From the NCBI GenBank assembly GCA_003003615.1, contig PVWD01000020.1, positions 1 to 41,975 on the forward strand: a stretch of DNA of 41,975 bases, in the 5' to 3' direction. Each line of letters starts with the position of its first letter. Position 1 is the first letter of the stretch. Shown piece by piece: positions 11,101 to 17,776 of the stretch. A program made the translations under genes and the position numbers. The notes under the pieces are model-generated. The model was not told the DNA's origin, did no database searches, and worked only from the letters and a program-made list of their open reading frames with translations. The DNA comes from a filamentous cyanobacterium CCP2 (GTDB lineage Bacteria > Cyanobacteriota > Cyanobacteriia > Elainellales > Elainellaceae).

Positions 11101-11335
11101 GGGTGGCAGAGGACGAGACGTTTTTGTATTGGAAAAAGCCCCAGGGCGAGATGTTATTCGTGATTTTAAGCGTGGACAAGATCGCTTAGGACTGGCTCGT
11201 GGCATCAGTTTTGATAATCTCGACTTCCGTAATAGAGGGCGCAATACGCTCATCAGCGTTGATAATGATCCCCTAGCCTTATTGCGCGGGGTTCGAGCCA
11301 ATCAAATCACGATCGCGGATACGGTCAGAGTTTAG
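5120..11335 (+). CDS. Giant RHS/YD-repeat protein with PPC, TIG and RTX domains
   Basis: The 2071-residue protein has no N-terminal signal peptide. Domains in order: an unassigned beta-rich region (1-290), a PPC-like domain (~295-405), an IPT/TIG-like domain (~414-507), a CARDB-like segment (~508-620), many YD repeats (~690-1430) and an RHS core ending GRFTNPDPIGL and NLYRYVQNNP (~1438-1478). After the core come a glycine-rich hydrophobic segment (~1480-1640), a beta-sandwich domain beginning FDPNDI (~1660-1840), and eight RTX nonapeptides of the GGxGND type (~1925-2000). RTX repeats at the C-terminus without a signal peptide point to type I secretion, with calcium-dependent folding outside the cell. 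RHS shells usually enclose a C-terminal toxin; here the post-core region shows no toxin motif I recognise. A Shine-Dalgarno-like AGGAAG precedes the ATG. It may be an adhesin or a polymorphic toxin carrier. Confidence 0.9.
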   Translation: MNKPLQLIQPNPNVAATFIGNAGVSTDGLGTNSTGIIQAEIPAGSRVEFAFLHIATRTFDSAFRPAAIGFEGESVPITFLDNVGDPAGELNFETGRANVTSIVSNKVGRGGGIFDFTVDETITGSPELVEGTSLTVIYSNRSLPERTIVVLEGGLTGETPQSNILSLGSPIDKTNPNFIARMALGIQYGFPNPRGQFSTVDINGTRLTSSAGGFDDSSVNRPDDGNLITVGGIGDSFSNPIDRFSNDLSLDDELYDLAPFLQTDDTAIRIDTANPSNDDSIFLAVLTLPGVVTVDQPIQDNAGDTLGAARDLSVLIGTQILNDFVGGVDANDYYRFEVTQDSQFSLTLSGLNSNARAAILDARGTPITTISADRNNNGVINLDLSSGQYYVRIFRPEAALTPYNLELAATPVPPPFQIRQVTPNQGSNTGQSTITIVGNQFTPNATVQLIDSVGGERTATRVTWLNSETLSATFELSNSAADTYDVRVIDTAGTATAENAFGVRIGTIGQVEVYLSAPSRIRSFGTDVVTITYRNTGDSDVVAPLLSLEATGALLQPTREQDFTESQIQLLGINNQGLAGVLPAGATGRFTVRFQPTVQAGNQVNFSVKALAENEPIDWISLKETLRPSSIPPEAWDSIYTNFTTAVGSTAAQYQAVLAENANRLSESGEYVNDPSRLLAFELQQSSDYQSLSQRYTLGSLGRGNPFIGDIRARVDADGNITIENAGTQRFFQRQADGSFQSQSGDTAVLTLQGDIYQLREKNGTVIAFQTDGQLNFIQDPNGNRVTAEYSGDQLIRLSSSNGDRLTFIYNAQGRIVQATDQAGRSTNYEYDSSGELLQSIVDLNGTTRLTYNDRSLLASITDPNGVQQLFSYDAQGRVIEQRFNNDAEVLMYAYDTAGGITTTDANGTRIQQFLNDRGQVTQLRDELGRTFQFRYDDSGNLTRLIQPDNSVIAFTYDDRGNLLSQVNALGQRTSFTYDSTFNQLQIVTDARGNTIRYSYDNQGNVTEIIYADVSREQFRYDDQGNVVESLNRRSQSTSYTYNNQGQLLRQNNGNDTTQYTYDDRSNLTSARNTQGTIQFTYDSLDRLTRITYPNGRFLAYRYDAGGRRTQMLDHQGNTVNYRYDEAGRLAQLTDANNRPIIGYDYDVAGRLVRESNGNGTYTTYSYDAVGQLTNIINYAPNNSINSRKDYTYDALGRRTRVLTQDGQWTYSYDAIGQLTGAVFNSSNPDIPNQDLTYRYDAAGNRIRTTQNRISTDYSTNNLNQYSTVGDAVYNYDADGNLISKTQGNNTWSYTYDRANRLIRVTESNGNETRYEYDALGNRVATIYNGERTEYLVDPFGLGDVIGEYNGNGDRIASYTHGLGLVRRTDGTNTAYYDSDAIGSTVGLTGAAGNYINRYQYLPFGEQLSETETITNPFEFVGQSGVMEDPNGLHFMRARYYDSSLGRFTNPDPIGLRGGDANLYRYVQNNPVGLTDPEGTLPILLLSPPLLGASFNLGFYELSNSINKRESTLGGRVGAVAGGLIGGGFVAGLTRAGATGFNLYLNSVFAGAKGTLLGKGIEQLIDRSNPSREGLALDLGLNFLFPGLPNLGRTGIKLLDQFIDEFKGPFLDFLIKDFNSLKDFLKEKFGDNVAQSSTNVVASFDPNDIIAPAGFGEQGWIATPQLLPYTIRFENEVERATAPAVQVVITHQLDADLDLDTFELGDFGFGSLVVEVPTGLQSYSERLDLQETIGSFVDVDANLDRATRTVTWTLKTIDPETGELATGVDDGFLPPNTENSNGEGFVRYTVEPKLGLQTGDRIDAQASIVFDTNEPILTPPVFNTIDVGAPNSRVWARSTKQGGRNINLLLAGVDDGSGIASYDVYVSTNGGAFEQWIDNATGASVPFRTAPGRTYRFSSAAKDNVGHLEAVPTALPADFVRVGTNRKNRLAGRSGNDVLLGLGGNDRLIGRGGNDILSGGRGNDVLRGSVGNDVLEGGAGNDTLIGGRGNDTLVGGRGRDVFVLEKAPGRDVIRDFKRGQDRLGLARGISFDNLDFRNRGRNTLISVDNDPLALLRGVRANQITIADTVRV

Positions 11336-11384
11336 TCTTCTAATAATGCTCATATTTTCGTCTAGCCATTCCTGACCATCCTTT

Positions 11385-11404
11385 TTGGAAAAGGAGGCTT
11401 CCAG
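11385..11404. promoter_or_regulatory. Candidate cas operator upstream of RT-cas1
   Basis: The palindrome TTGGAA-N8-TTCCAG has spacer AAGGAGGC and lies about 150 bases before the RT-Cas1 start. With three preceding T residues, it matches the site at 30743-30762 at all but one position over about 20 bases. A related palindrome precedes cas10. See the site at 30743-30762 for the proposed regulator. Confidence 0.5.
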
Positions 11405-11550
11405 GGCGATCGCATACTGAAGTTGGCAGTAGATTATTGCCGGATGATGTGAATGGGTTTCTGATGAAAGTTTACCCCATGCATTTATGGCGAATCTACT
11501 GCGAAATCTCCATGTCATTGTTCTCTGATATTTCACAGGAGATGCAAACC

Positions 11551-13749
11551 ATGCTGGACTGGCAGATGTTTTTGTCGGCAGAAAACTTTCGGCGGGCATG
11601 GAACAAGGTGCGCGCCAATCATGGCTGTGCTGGGGTGGACGGAGAAACGATCGAAGCCTTTGAGCGCAATGTTGATCAAAATTTAGCAACCCTGCGTCGT
11701 CAACTTCAAACCGGCACCTATCAACCCATGCCCTTACAATCGCTGCGGGTGGCAAAGAAGCCGCGTCTTCAACCTGGAGAACCGCCCAAAACCGAGTGGC
11801 GTGGGTTAGCCGTTCCAACGGTGCGCGATCGAATCGTGCAACAAGCACTTTTGAATCTGCTGCATCCCATCTTGGAACCCCAATTTGAAACCAGCAGCTT
11901 TGCCTACCGACCCGGCAGATCCTACAAAAGCGCAGTCCGGCAAGTGGAGCAGTGGCGGCAACAGGGCTACGATTGGGTGCTGGATGCGGATGTGGTGAAA
12001 TATTTTGATAATATTCAGCATTCTCGTCTATTTGCCGAATTGCAAGAACGGGTGCATGATCCAGCGGTGGGCAAGCTGGTAGAACAATGGATTGGCAGTG
12101 GGGTAACAACTGCATCCGGCTTGATTTTGCCATCGAAAGGGATTCCTCAAGGCTCAGTTGTATCACCTATTTTGGCGAATGTTTATTTCGATGATTTTGA
12201 TGAGGCAGTGGAAGATGCCGGATTTAAGCTGGTACGCTATGCGGATGATTTTGTGATTTTAGCAAAGTCGAAGTCGCGCATTGAGAAGGCTCAAGTTTTG
12301 GTCGATCGCCTGCTGGAGACAATGGGGTTGGAACTGCATCCTGACAAGACCCGAGTGACCAATTTTCGGCAGGGGTTTCACTTTTTGGGGCATACCTTTG
12401 TTCGATCGCTCGTGATTCAAGACCAGGGCAAAGGCAAGAAGCGCAAGGGGAATGAAGGTGTAGGAGTGCAGGGGAAAGAATCTCCAATCTTGACTTACAG
12501 TGATCCGCCTCTCCAAATGACACAAATACAGCAAGCATTACAGGAGGCAATTCAGGCATCAAAGCAGCCAATCCCACCGCCGCTGTATGTGGTGATGGGC
12601 TACAAGGTGCGGGATGAGAAGCCAATACAAATTGAGTCAAAAGAATGGAGTTGGCATACTGGCATGTCCACGCTGTATTTGGTGAAACAGGGAACGATGC
12701 TACGGAAAGACCACGGACGGTTCGTGATTGAGGGCGGTCGGTTGGCAGCGGATGGGGAGAAGAATGAAGCGGATGGGAGGACGAATCCCAAATCTAAAAT
12801 CCTCAATCCCAAATCTAAACCAGAACAGATTTTAGAGATTCCGATTCAGGAAGTGGGGCGAATTCTGGTGCTGGGTCGGGTGCAACTGAGTACCAGTGCG
12901 ATCGAGGTTTGTCTGGAGCGGCAGATTCCGGTGATTTTCATGTCGCAGATGGGCGATTACAAGGGACATCTCTGGAGCAGCGAGTTTTGTGATCTGCCAA
13001 CGGAAGCAACCCAATTTGGACGACGAACCGATCGCCACTTTCAGCAAATCATGGCACGACAATTGCTGCATGGCAAATTGACCAATTCACGCCACTTGTT
13101 ACTTCGGCTCAATCGCAAACGCAAAGTCAATGGACTGGCAGCCAAAATTCATCGAATTGATCAACACATTGCTGCCCTGGCTCAAACGAATGACCTAAAC
13201 GTGATGCGCGGACACGAAGGATCGGCGGCTCGTCTGTATTTTACGGCGTTGGGACAGTTAATCACTAATCCGGGTTTCAGTTTAACGGAACGCACTCGTC
13301 GTCCTCCTAAAGATCCCGTCAACAGTTTGCTAAGTTTTGGCTACACGCTGTTGTTTAACAATGTGCTGAGTCTGATTTTGGCAGAAGGACTGAATCCCTA
13401 TTTGGGCAATTTGCATCGTTCCGATCGCAAGGAGATGCATCTGGCATTTGACTTAATGGAAGAGTGGCGATCGCCGATTGTTGATAGCTTGGTGATGACG
13501 TTGGTAAACAAAAAAATCCTCAGACCAACTGATTTTACCTTTCCAAATGCTGAAGGCGGCATTTATTTGAACGATGTAGCTCGCAAGGTGTTTCTTAAAT
13601 ATTTTGAAGAACGAATTTCTGAGGAAATTGCCTATCCAACTTTACAGCAACCTGTGTCTTACCGCCGTGCTATTCAGTTGCAGATTCAGCAATACAAACG
13701 GTGCTTACAAGATTCCAATCCTTATCAGCCTTTTATTCGAGCTACCTAG
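11551..13749 (+). CDS. cas1: Reverse transcriptase-Cas1 fusion (type III adaptation)
   Basis: This 732-residue fusion has a group II intron-like reverse transcriptase (~1-290) followed by Cas1 (~385-732). RT motifs include the catalytic DVVKYFDNI (D147), GIPQGSVVSPILANVYF and RYADDFVIL (Y230-A-D-D233). Cas1 carries E556 in RGHEGSAARLYF, H622 in GNLHRSD, and the acidic cluster LAFDLMEEW (D634, E637). With Cas2 it integrates new spacers; the RT half lets such complexes take spacers from RNA. The frame is open from 11437, but I chose 11551 because AGGAG sits nine bases upstream and the protein then begins at the usual RT N-terminus (LDWQMFLSAENF). There is no Cas6 domain at the N-terminus, unlike Cas6-RT-Cas1 fusions. 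Low-complexity inserts lie in the linker and in the Cas1 N-lobe. cas2 starts two bases after the stop. Confidence 0.95.
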   Translation: MLDWQMFLSAENFRRAWNKVRANHGCAGVDGETIEAFERNVDQNLATLRRQLQTGTYQPMPLQSLRVAKKPRLQPGEPPKTEWRGLAVPTVRDRIVQQALLNLLHPILEPQFETSSFAYRPGRSYKSAVRQVEQWRQQGYDWVLDADVVKYFDNIQHSRLFAELQERVHDPAVGKLVEQWIGSGVTTASGLILPSKGIPQGSVVSPILANVYFDDFDEAVEDAGFKLVRYADDFVILAKSKSRIEKAQVLVDRLLETMGLELHPDKTRVTNFRQGFHFLGHTFVRSLVIQDQGKGKKRKGNEGVGVQGKESPILTYSDPPLQMTQIQQALQEAIQASKQPIPPPLYVVMGYKVRDEKPIQIESKEWSWHTGMSTLYLVKQGTMLRKDHGRFVIEGGRLAADGEKNEADGRTNPKSKILNPKSKPEQILEIPIQEVGRILVLGRVQLSTSAIEVCLERQIPVIFMSQMGDYKGHLWSSEFCDLPTEATQFGRRTDRHFQQIMARQLLHGKLTNSRHLLLRLNRKRKVNGLAAKIHRIDQHIAALAQTNDLNVMRGHEGSAARLYFTALGQLITNPGFSLTERTRRPPKDPVNSLLSFGYTLLFNNVLSLILAEGLNPYLGNLHRSDRKEMHLAFDLMEEWRSPIVDSLVMTLVNKKILRPTDFTFPNAEGGIYLNDVARKVFLKYFEERISEEIAYPTLQQPVSYRRAIQLQIQQYKRCLQDSNPYQPFIRAT
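12744..12819 (+). repeat. Short repeats inserted in frame within the Cas1 N-lobe
   Basis: Within RT-cas1 are GGCAGCGGATGGGG (12744), GCGGATGGGA (12769), and a direct repeat AATCCCAAATCTAAA at 12784-12798 and 12805-12819 (period 21). The last encodes the heptad NPKSKIL followed by NPKSK. The first two are reverse-complement variants of the CCCATCCGTTGCC words found between genes here. They fall between Cas1 segments RFVIEGG and ILEIPIQEVGRILVLG, which ordinary Cas1 proteins join more closely. Confidence 0.75.
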
Positions 13750-13751
13750 CA

Positions 13752-14027
13752 ATGCTTGTTCTAATTGTTTATGACATTCCTGACGATAAACGTCGCCAAA
13801 AGCTAGCAACTTTTTTGGAAGGTTATGGCAGGCGAGTACAACTGAGTGTGTTTGAATGTTTCATTTCATTACCCGAAATGAAGAAATTACATGACAAAGT
13901 CAAACGACAAGTCAAGCCCACCGAAGACAATGTGCGTTTTTACTGGATTGCAGCCGATTGCCTGCCGAAAGCTCTGACGATTGGCAGTTCTCCACCAGAG
14001 CCGCCTCCAAAACTCTATATTGTTTAG
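13752..14027 (+). CDS. cas2: CRISPR adaptation protein Cas2
   Basis: The 91-residue protein begins MLVLIVYDIPDDKRRQKLA, the Cas2 beta-strand with the conserved aspartate (D8), followed by LEGYGRRVQLSVFEC and the RFYWI strand. Length is normal for Cas2. The longer frame upstream overlaps RT-cas1 and lacks Cas2 similarity, so I use the ATG two bases after the RT-Cas1 stop. Translational coupling is likely. Cas2 forms the dimer that bridges two Cas1 dimers during integration. A terminator follows after 25 bases, then the leader of array 2, the natural target of this pair. Confidence 0.97.
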   Translation: MLVLIVYDIPDDKRRQKLATFLEGYGRRVQLSVFECFISLPEMKKLHDKVKRQVKPTEDNVRFYWIAADCLPKALTIGSSPPEPPPKLYIV

Positions 14028-14052
14028 GTGACAAGTAGATAGAACCTTTGCA

Positions 14053-14085
14053 GCGAATCGGCTAGTTTCTGATCCGCTGTTTTTT
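14053..14085 (+). terminator. Rho-independent terminator after cas2
   Basis: A seven-base stem with one mismatch (GCGAATC and GATCCGC) is followed by TGTTTTTT. The descending arm and T-tract match the terminator at 33081-33113. It would separate RT-cas1/cas2 transcription from the array. Confidence 0.6.
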
Positions 14086-14113
14086 GCTAGTTTCCTGAAT
14101 TAATGAATACGGA

Positions 14114-14141
14114 TTGACTTTTTCTTCACAGCCGACATAAT
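14114..14141 (+). promoter_or_regulatory. Predicted promoter of CRISPR array 2
   Basis: TTGACT (14114-14119) and CATAAT (14136-14141), with 16 bases between them, fit a housekeeping sigma-factor promoter. It points into the array and would start transcription near 14148, leaving a leader of about 200 bases before the first repeat. Confidence 0.5.
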
Positions 14142-14348
14142 AGGAGTTAAGAAGGGCTCCGTCCCATCCCGCCCGAACCTTGAAAACCGCATAACTTCGT
14201 TGACCTGCGTCGATGCCTTATTCAGTGGGCATTTCAGACGCTATCTTTCTGAGGTTTTGAGAGAGAAAAATCGTTTTTGCAAGTTAAAAATGACCTGCGT
14301 CGATTTCCGCTCAGGAGCCATTGCCCAGAGCAGGTTTCAAGTGGCACT
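14142..14348 (+). promoter_or_regulatory. Leader of CRISPR array 2
   Basis: This non-coding stretch lies between the predicted array promoter and the first repeat, downstream of cas2, the usual leader position. It holds an exact 14-base direct repeat, TGACCTGCGTCGAT, at 14201-14214 and 14291-14304 (90 bases apart). The second copy ends 44 bases before the first repeat. Such repeated leader boxes may anchor the integration complex or a host factor. The small frames here run on into the repeats and are not genes. Confidence 0.7.
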
Positions 14349-16364
14349 CTTTCATCACCTCTTTCCCGCAAGGGAACTGAAACAGAATCCCAAGCCGCGC
14401 CCCTTGCTGGAAATTTCGGCTTTCATCACCTCTTTCCCGCAAGGGAACTGAAACAAGCAGCAGCAACGAAAAAAGCACGGAAAACGCGAGACTTTCATCA
14501 CCTCTTTCCCGCAAGGGAACTGAAACAAGTTTCCGTTAGCCACATCAAGACGGCAAATAACGGGTGCTTTCATCACCTCTTTCCCGCAAGGGAACTGAAA
14601 CGTGTTCTCGAGACCGTCAACGGAGTTCTTGACCCCGGAGATCTTTCATCACCTCTTTCCCGCAAGGGAACTGAAACACACCCTTACCACTTCAGAAGTT
14701 CCAACAAAGCCTTGAACTTTCATCACCTCTTTCCCGCAAGGGAACTGAAACAAGCTGTTGAGACACCGTTTTTAAGGCCGTTGTACTCATCTTTCATCAC
14801 CTCTTTCCCGCAAGGGAACTGAAACCGAGAATCGCGAGCGCATCCAAAAGACCGAATTCGTCCTTTCATCACCTCTTTCCCGCAAGGGAACTGAAACTTG
14901 GGTGCTGAGACCGTTCCATCTTCCACAAGGCTAGGCTTTCATCACCTCTTTCCCGCAAGGGAACTGAAACTTTCTTTCACGGTTTCCCGTTCGGACTTGC
15001 TATCGGCTCCTTTCATCACCTCTTTCCCGCAAGGGAACTGAAACCTGGACCAGTCGCGGTGCAGTTGTTGCTCTGGATCTGTCTTTCATCACCTCTTTCC
15101 CGCAAGGGAACTGAAACCGTCAATGCCGTTGCCAATGCCCGTCAACTGGTCAGCTTTCATCACCTCTTTCCCGCAAGGGAACTGAAACCGGCACAAACAA
15201 TACGATTCGTTCCATGTTCAACTGCTCTTTCATCACCTCTTTCCCGCAAGGGAACTGAAACGTTAGGCGCTCCTGATAAGGGCGGTTGTCCAATTCAGCC
15301 GTCTTTCATCACCTCTTTCCCGCAAGGGAACTGAAACCTGCCGCAATCTGACCATTAATCAGGTTTGCCCGACTTTCATCACCTCTTTCCCGCAAGGGAA
15401 CTGAAACAGTTGGAGTCAGACTCGTTAGAGCTAGTAGCCTCCATATCTTTCATCACCTCTTTCCCGCAAGGGAACTGAAACAGCATGCTGCTCTTGCAAC
15501 TGTTCCATGCGCTGCTCTTTCATCACCTCTTTCCCGCAAGGGAACTGAAACAAGTTGCCACAACCCTGTCTCCCTCAAACGAAATCGCGGAAACTTTCAT
15601 CACCTCTTTCCCGCAAGGGAACTGAAACATGATTGGCGTGCGTACAGGCTTGATACCTACATCAATACTTTCATCACCTCTTTCCCGCAAGGGAACTGAA
15701 ACGCGACTGCAAAACCCTCCCGAGGAGAAAGGATTTACAATCTTTCATCACCTCTTTCCCGCAAGGGAACTGAAACCGAAGGCCTCGGAATGCTGGCGCT
15801 GAAGTTGCTCTTCTTTCATCACCTCTTTCCCGCAAGGGAACTGAAACGCGCGTCGGGGGAGTTAGGGTCACCGATCTGCACCACGCTTTCATCACCTCTT
15901 TCCCGCAAGGGAACTGAAACCCAAGACCATTGCCAAGGTTGTCAAGTTGAACCGAGAGATTCTTTCATCACCTCTTTCCCGCAAGGGAACTGAAACAAGC
16001 ACCATTAAATTCCGTCTCAATGCCCTGACCCTGCTTTCATCACCTCTTTCCCGCAAGGGAACTGAAACAAAGTAGGGCGGATGTTTTCGAAAGACATGAG
16101 ATTTTCTTTCATCACCTCTTTCCCGCAAGGGAACTGAAACTCCATTTCGTTAAGCTCGGCCTGGACAGCATCGAGATCAACGTCTTTCATCACCTCTTTC
16201 CCGCAAGGGAACTGAAACTCGCGTACAAAGATTTTCGCTTTCGAGAATACGCCATCTTTCATCACCTCTTTCCCGCAAGGGAACTGAAACTGCCGCCAGC
16301 CCTGTTTTCACTTCCTTCTCCCCTACAACCTTTCATCACCTCTTTCCCGCAAGGGAACTGAAAC
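14349..16364 (+). CRISPR. CRISPR array 2, adjacent to RT-cas1/cas2
   Basis: Twenty-eight 35-base repeats enclose 27 spacers of 35-43 bases (mean 38.4). The repeat begins CTTTCATCACCTC and shares with array 1 its last 22 bases, including the TTCCC-GCAA-GGGAA hairpin and the ACTGAAAC handle. All copies I checked look identical, including the last one (16330-16364). The leader is on the left, so the newest spacers are near 14384. I found no spacer matching other DNA in the window by eye. Long spacers and this handle are typical of type III arrays. Confidence 0.98.
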
Positions 16365-16560
16365 GCGGTAGCGGATGGGCGATCGGTTTTAAGGCAACGC
16401 ATTGAATTCGACCCAGAAACAGATGGGCGATCGGGTGAGTGAGATGAGGGCTTGACCTGGAGAAGAATAGATAGGCGATCGGGTGAGTGAGATGAGGGCT
16501 TGACTTGGAGCAGAATAGATGGGCGATCGGTTGTGTGAGATGAGGTTAATAGTCTGATAA
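16365..16560 (+). repeat. Array 2 trailer with a 48-base tandem repeat
   Basis: The first ~60 bases match the DNA after array 1. From 16422 a 48-base unit starting AGATGGGCGATCGGGTGAG is repeated about two and a half times, with units starting near 16422, 16470 and 16518, and ends at the shared AGGTTAATAGTCTGAT. I see no gene. The remaining gap to 16747 contains the 17-base repeat at 16648-16698. Confidence 0.85.
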
Positions 16561-16647
16561 ACCAGAGAAGAACCAAGTTACTATCCGTTGTTTCTTGCGA
16601 CGCGGCGATCGCTCATCTCCCTCATCCCGTTCCATATCCGATGCCAA

Positions 16648-16698
16648 CCCCCATCCGATGCTAACCCCCATCCGTTGCCAACCCCCATCCGTTGCCAA
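16648..16698 (+). repeat. 17-base tandem repeat, three units
   Basis: Units of CCCCCATCCGTTGCCAA start at 16648, 16665 and 16682; the first differs at two positions. A degenerate copy lies just upstream. It belongs to the CATCCGTTGCC family seen elsewhere in the window and lies within the open frame upstream of the GxxExxY gene, but is unlikely to be coding. Confidence 0.85.
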
Positions 16699-16747
16699 AT
16701 TTTTTCCCCTGGGCACACTAGACCTGTCATCTACCCACTTTATACCC

Positions 16748-17278
16748 GTGTCCAACTCCGACATCCCTCATCAAGATCTCACCTACCGTATCATTGGTGC
16801 AGCCATGCGAGTTCACCGAAACACACCGCGTGGACTACGCGAAAAGCATTATCAACGAGCACTTACCGCCGAAATGCAAAAAGATGGTTTGATTGTCGTT
16901 GAAGAGCATTTTATTGAACTTTACAGTGGTGAAACTTGGCTAGGGCGGCTCTATATTGACCATTGGGTAAACAACTGTATCGTTGTTGAAGACAAAGCCG
17001 TTGCCCGATGTATGGGAAACAATGAAATCGCTCAAGTCATCACCTATCTAGCAGCCACAGACACAAAAGTAGGCTTATTACTCAACTTTGGACGATCGCG
17101 CCTCGAATATAAACGCATCTTGCGCCCCGACACCACCCCCTACTGGCAACAATCGATCGCCAAATATCTCTGGAAAAACCCACCCACAAAAGTTTCTAGC
17201 CAACCAACACCACCCGCTTCATCCTTATGTCTGCCTGTTTCCCTTCCCCTGGAAAAGACATTTTCCAAGCACTGTTAA
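16748..17278 (+). CDS. GxxExxY family protein (PD-(D/E)XK-like)
   Basis: The 176-residue protein has the family start HQDLTYRIIGAAMRVHR and the defining motif GLREKHY (residues 29-35: G, two residues, E, two residues, Y). Next come the EDKAV core strand and VGLLLNFGRSRLEYKRI. GxxExxY proteins belong to the PD-(D/E)XK nuclease superfamily and are common in cyanobacteria; no settled function is known to me. The frame is open from 16595, but that part encodes the tandem repeats. I place the start at the GTG at 16748, just before the conserved domain. An ATG at 16805 would cut into the domain. The C-terminal tail after residue ~150 is low in conservation and rich in Ser and Pro. Confidence 0.8.
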   Translation: MSNSDIPHQDLTYRIIGAAMRVHRNTPRGLREKHYQRALTAEMQKDGLIVVEEHFIELYSGETWLGRLYIDHWVNNCIVVEDKAVARCMGNNEIAQVITYLAATDTKVGLLLNFGRSRLEYKRILRPDTTPYWQQSIAKYLWKNPPTKVSSQPTPPASSLCLPVSLPLEKTFSKHC

Positions 17279-17311
17279 TCTGAACGTGTTTTTATCAAAC
17301 CTTTAGCTGTT

Positions 17312-17776
17312 ATGCTGAACACGTTTTATCCCATTGAAGCGATCGACATTGCTTCCTCCCTGATCAATTCACTCTACTCGCTTCGATATTTAATTGATGG
17401 AGTAACAGCATTTTTCACACTCATATTCTCTGGGCTTTTAGTCATTAGTGCATTGCCGTTTGGATCACTCGTTACAGGTCAAGTAGGCTGTCTTAGCTTT
17501 TTACTAATCTGTATCAATGCCACAGTACAAATCATTGCAACGGGAGGACAACTAACATCCACTATTCAAACTGGCATTTTCGTCGATATTGTAAATTTGG
17601 CATTCGGAATATTTGTTAGTCTAGCAATCCGCAGCCATATAATAGCAGGCGTAATTGGCATGATGACATTCTTTGCTTTTGCAAAAGGTGTTGGTCTACC
17701 GGGTATTCTCGAAAGATGTGCAGGACACTGTCCCTTTGATGCATTAATCCGGCAGCTAATCAACTACTTGGGATAA
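17312..17776 (+). CDS. Small multi-pass membrane protein, unknown function
   Basis: The 154-residue product has about four hydrophobic segments (~34-52, 57-78, 86-107, 110-128) and a short C-terminal tail with two cysteines (ERCAGHC). I do not recognise the family. The small size and four-helix pattern recall DoxX-like proteins, but I see no diagnostic motif. It starts 33 bases after the GxxExxY gene in the same direction and lies between the array 2 trailer and the effector operon. Whether it is linked to CRISPR function cannot be told from the sequence. Confidence 0.65.
   Translation: MLNTFYPIEAIDIASSLINSLYSLRYLIDGVTAFFTLIFSGLLVISALPFGSLVTGQVGCLSFLLICINATVQIIATGGQLTSTIQTGIFVDIVNLAFGIFVSLAIRSHIIAGVIGMMTFFAFAKGVGLPGILERCAGHCPFDALIRQLINYLG

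Noticed and set aside
11279-12166. A 295-codon frame opposite the RT half of RT-cas1
   Set aside because: The plus strand encodes all RT motifs in order, and the antisense translation shows no domain. It is a shadow of the plus-strand codon pattern.
20-16364. Self-targeting spacers against genes in this window
   Set aside because: Reading spacers against the annotated genes by eye gave no convincing match. A computed search of all 47 spacers would be decisive.
14200-16576. Open frames of up to 181 codons across the array 2 leader and array
   Set aside because: They are read-through of repeats and spacers (HHLFPARELK), with no protein family and no conserved start.
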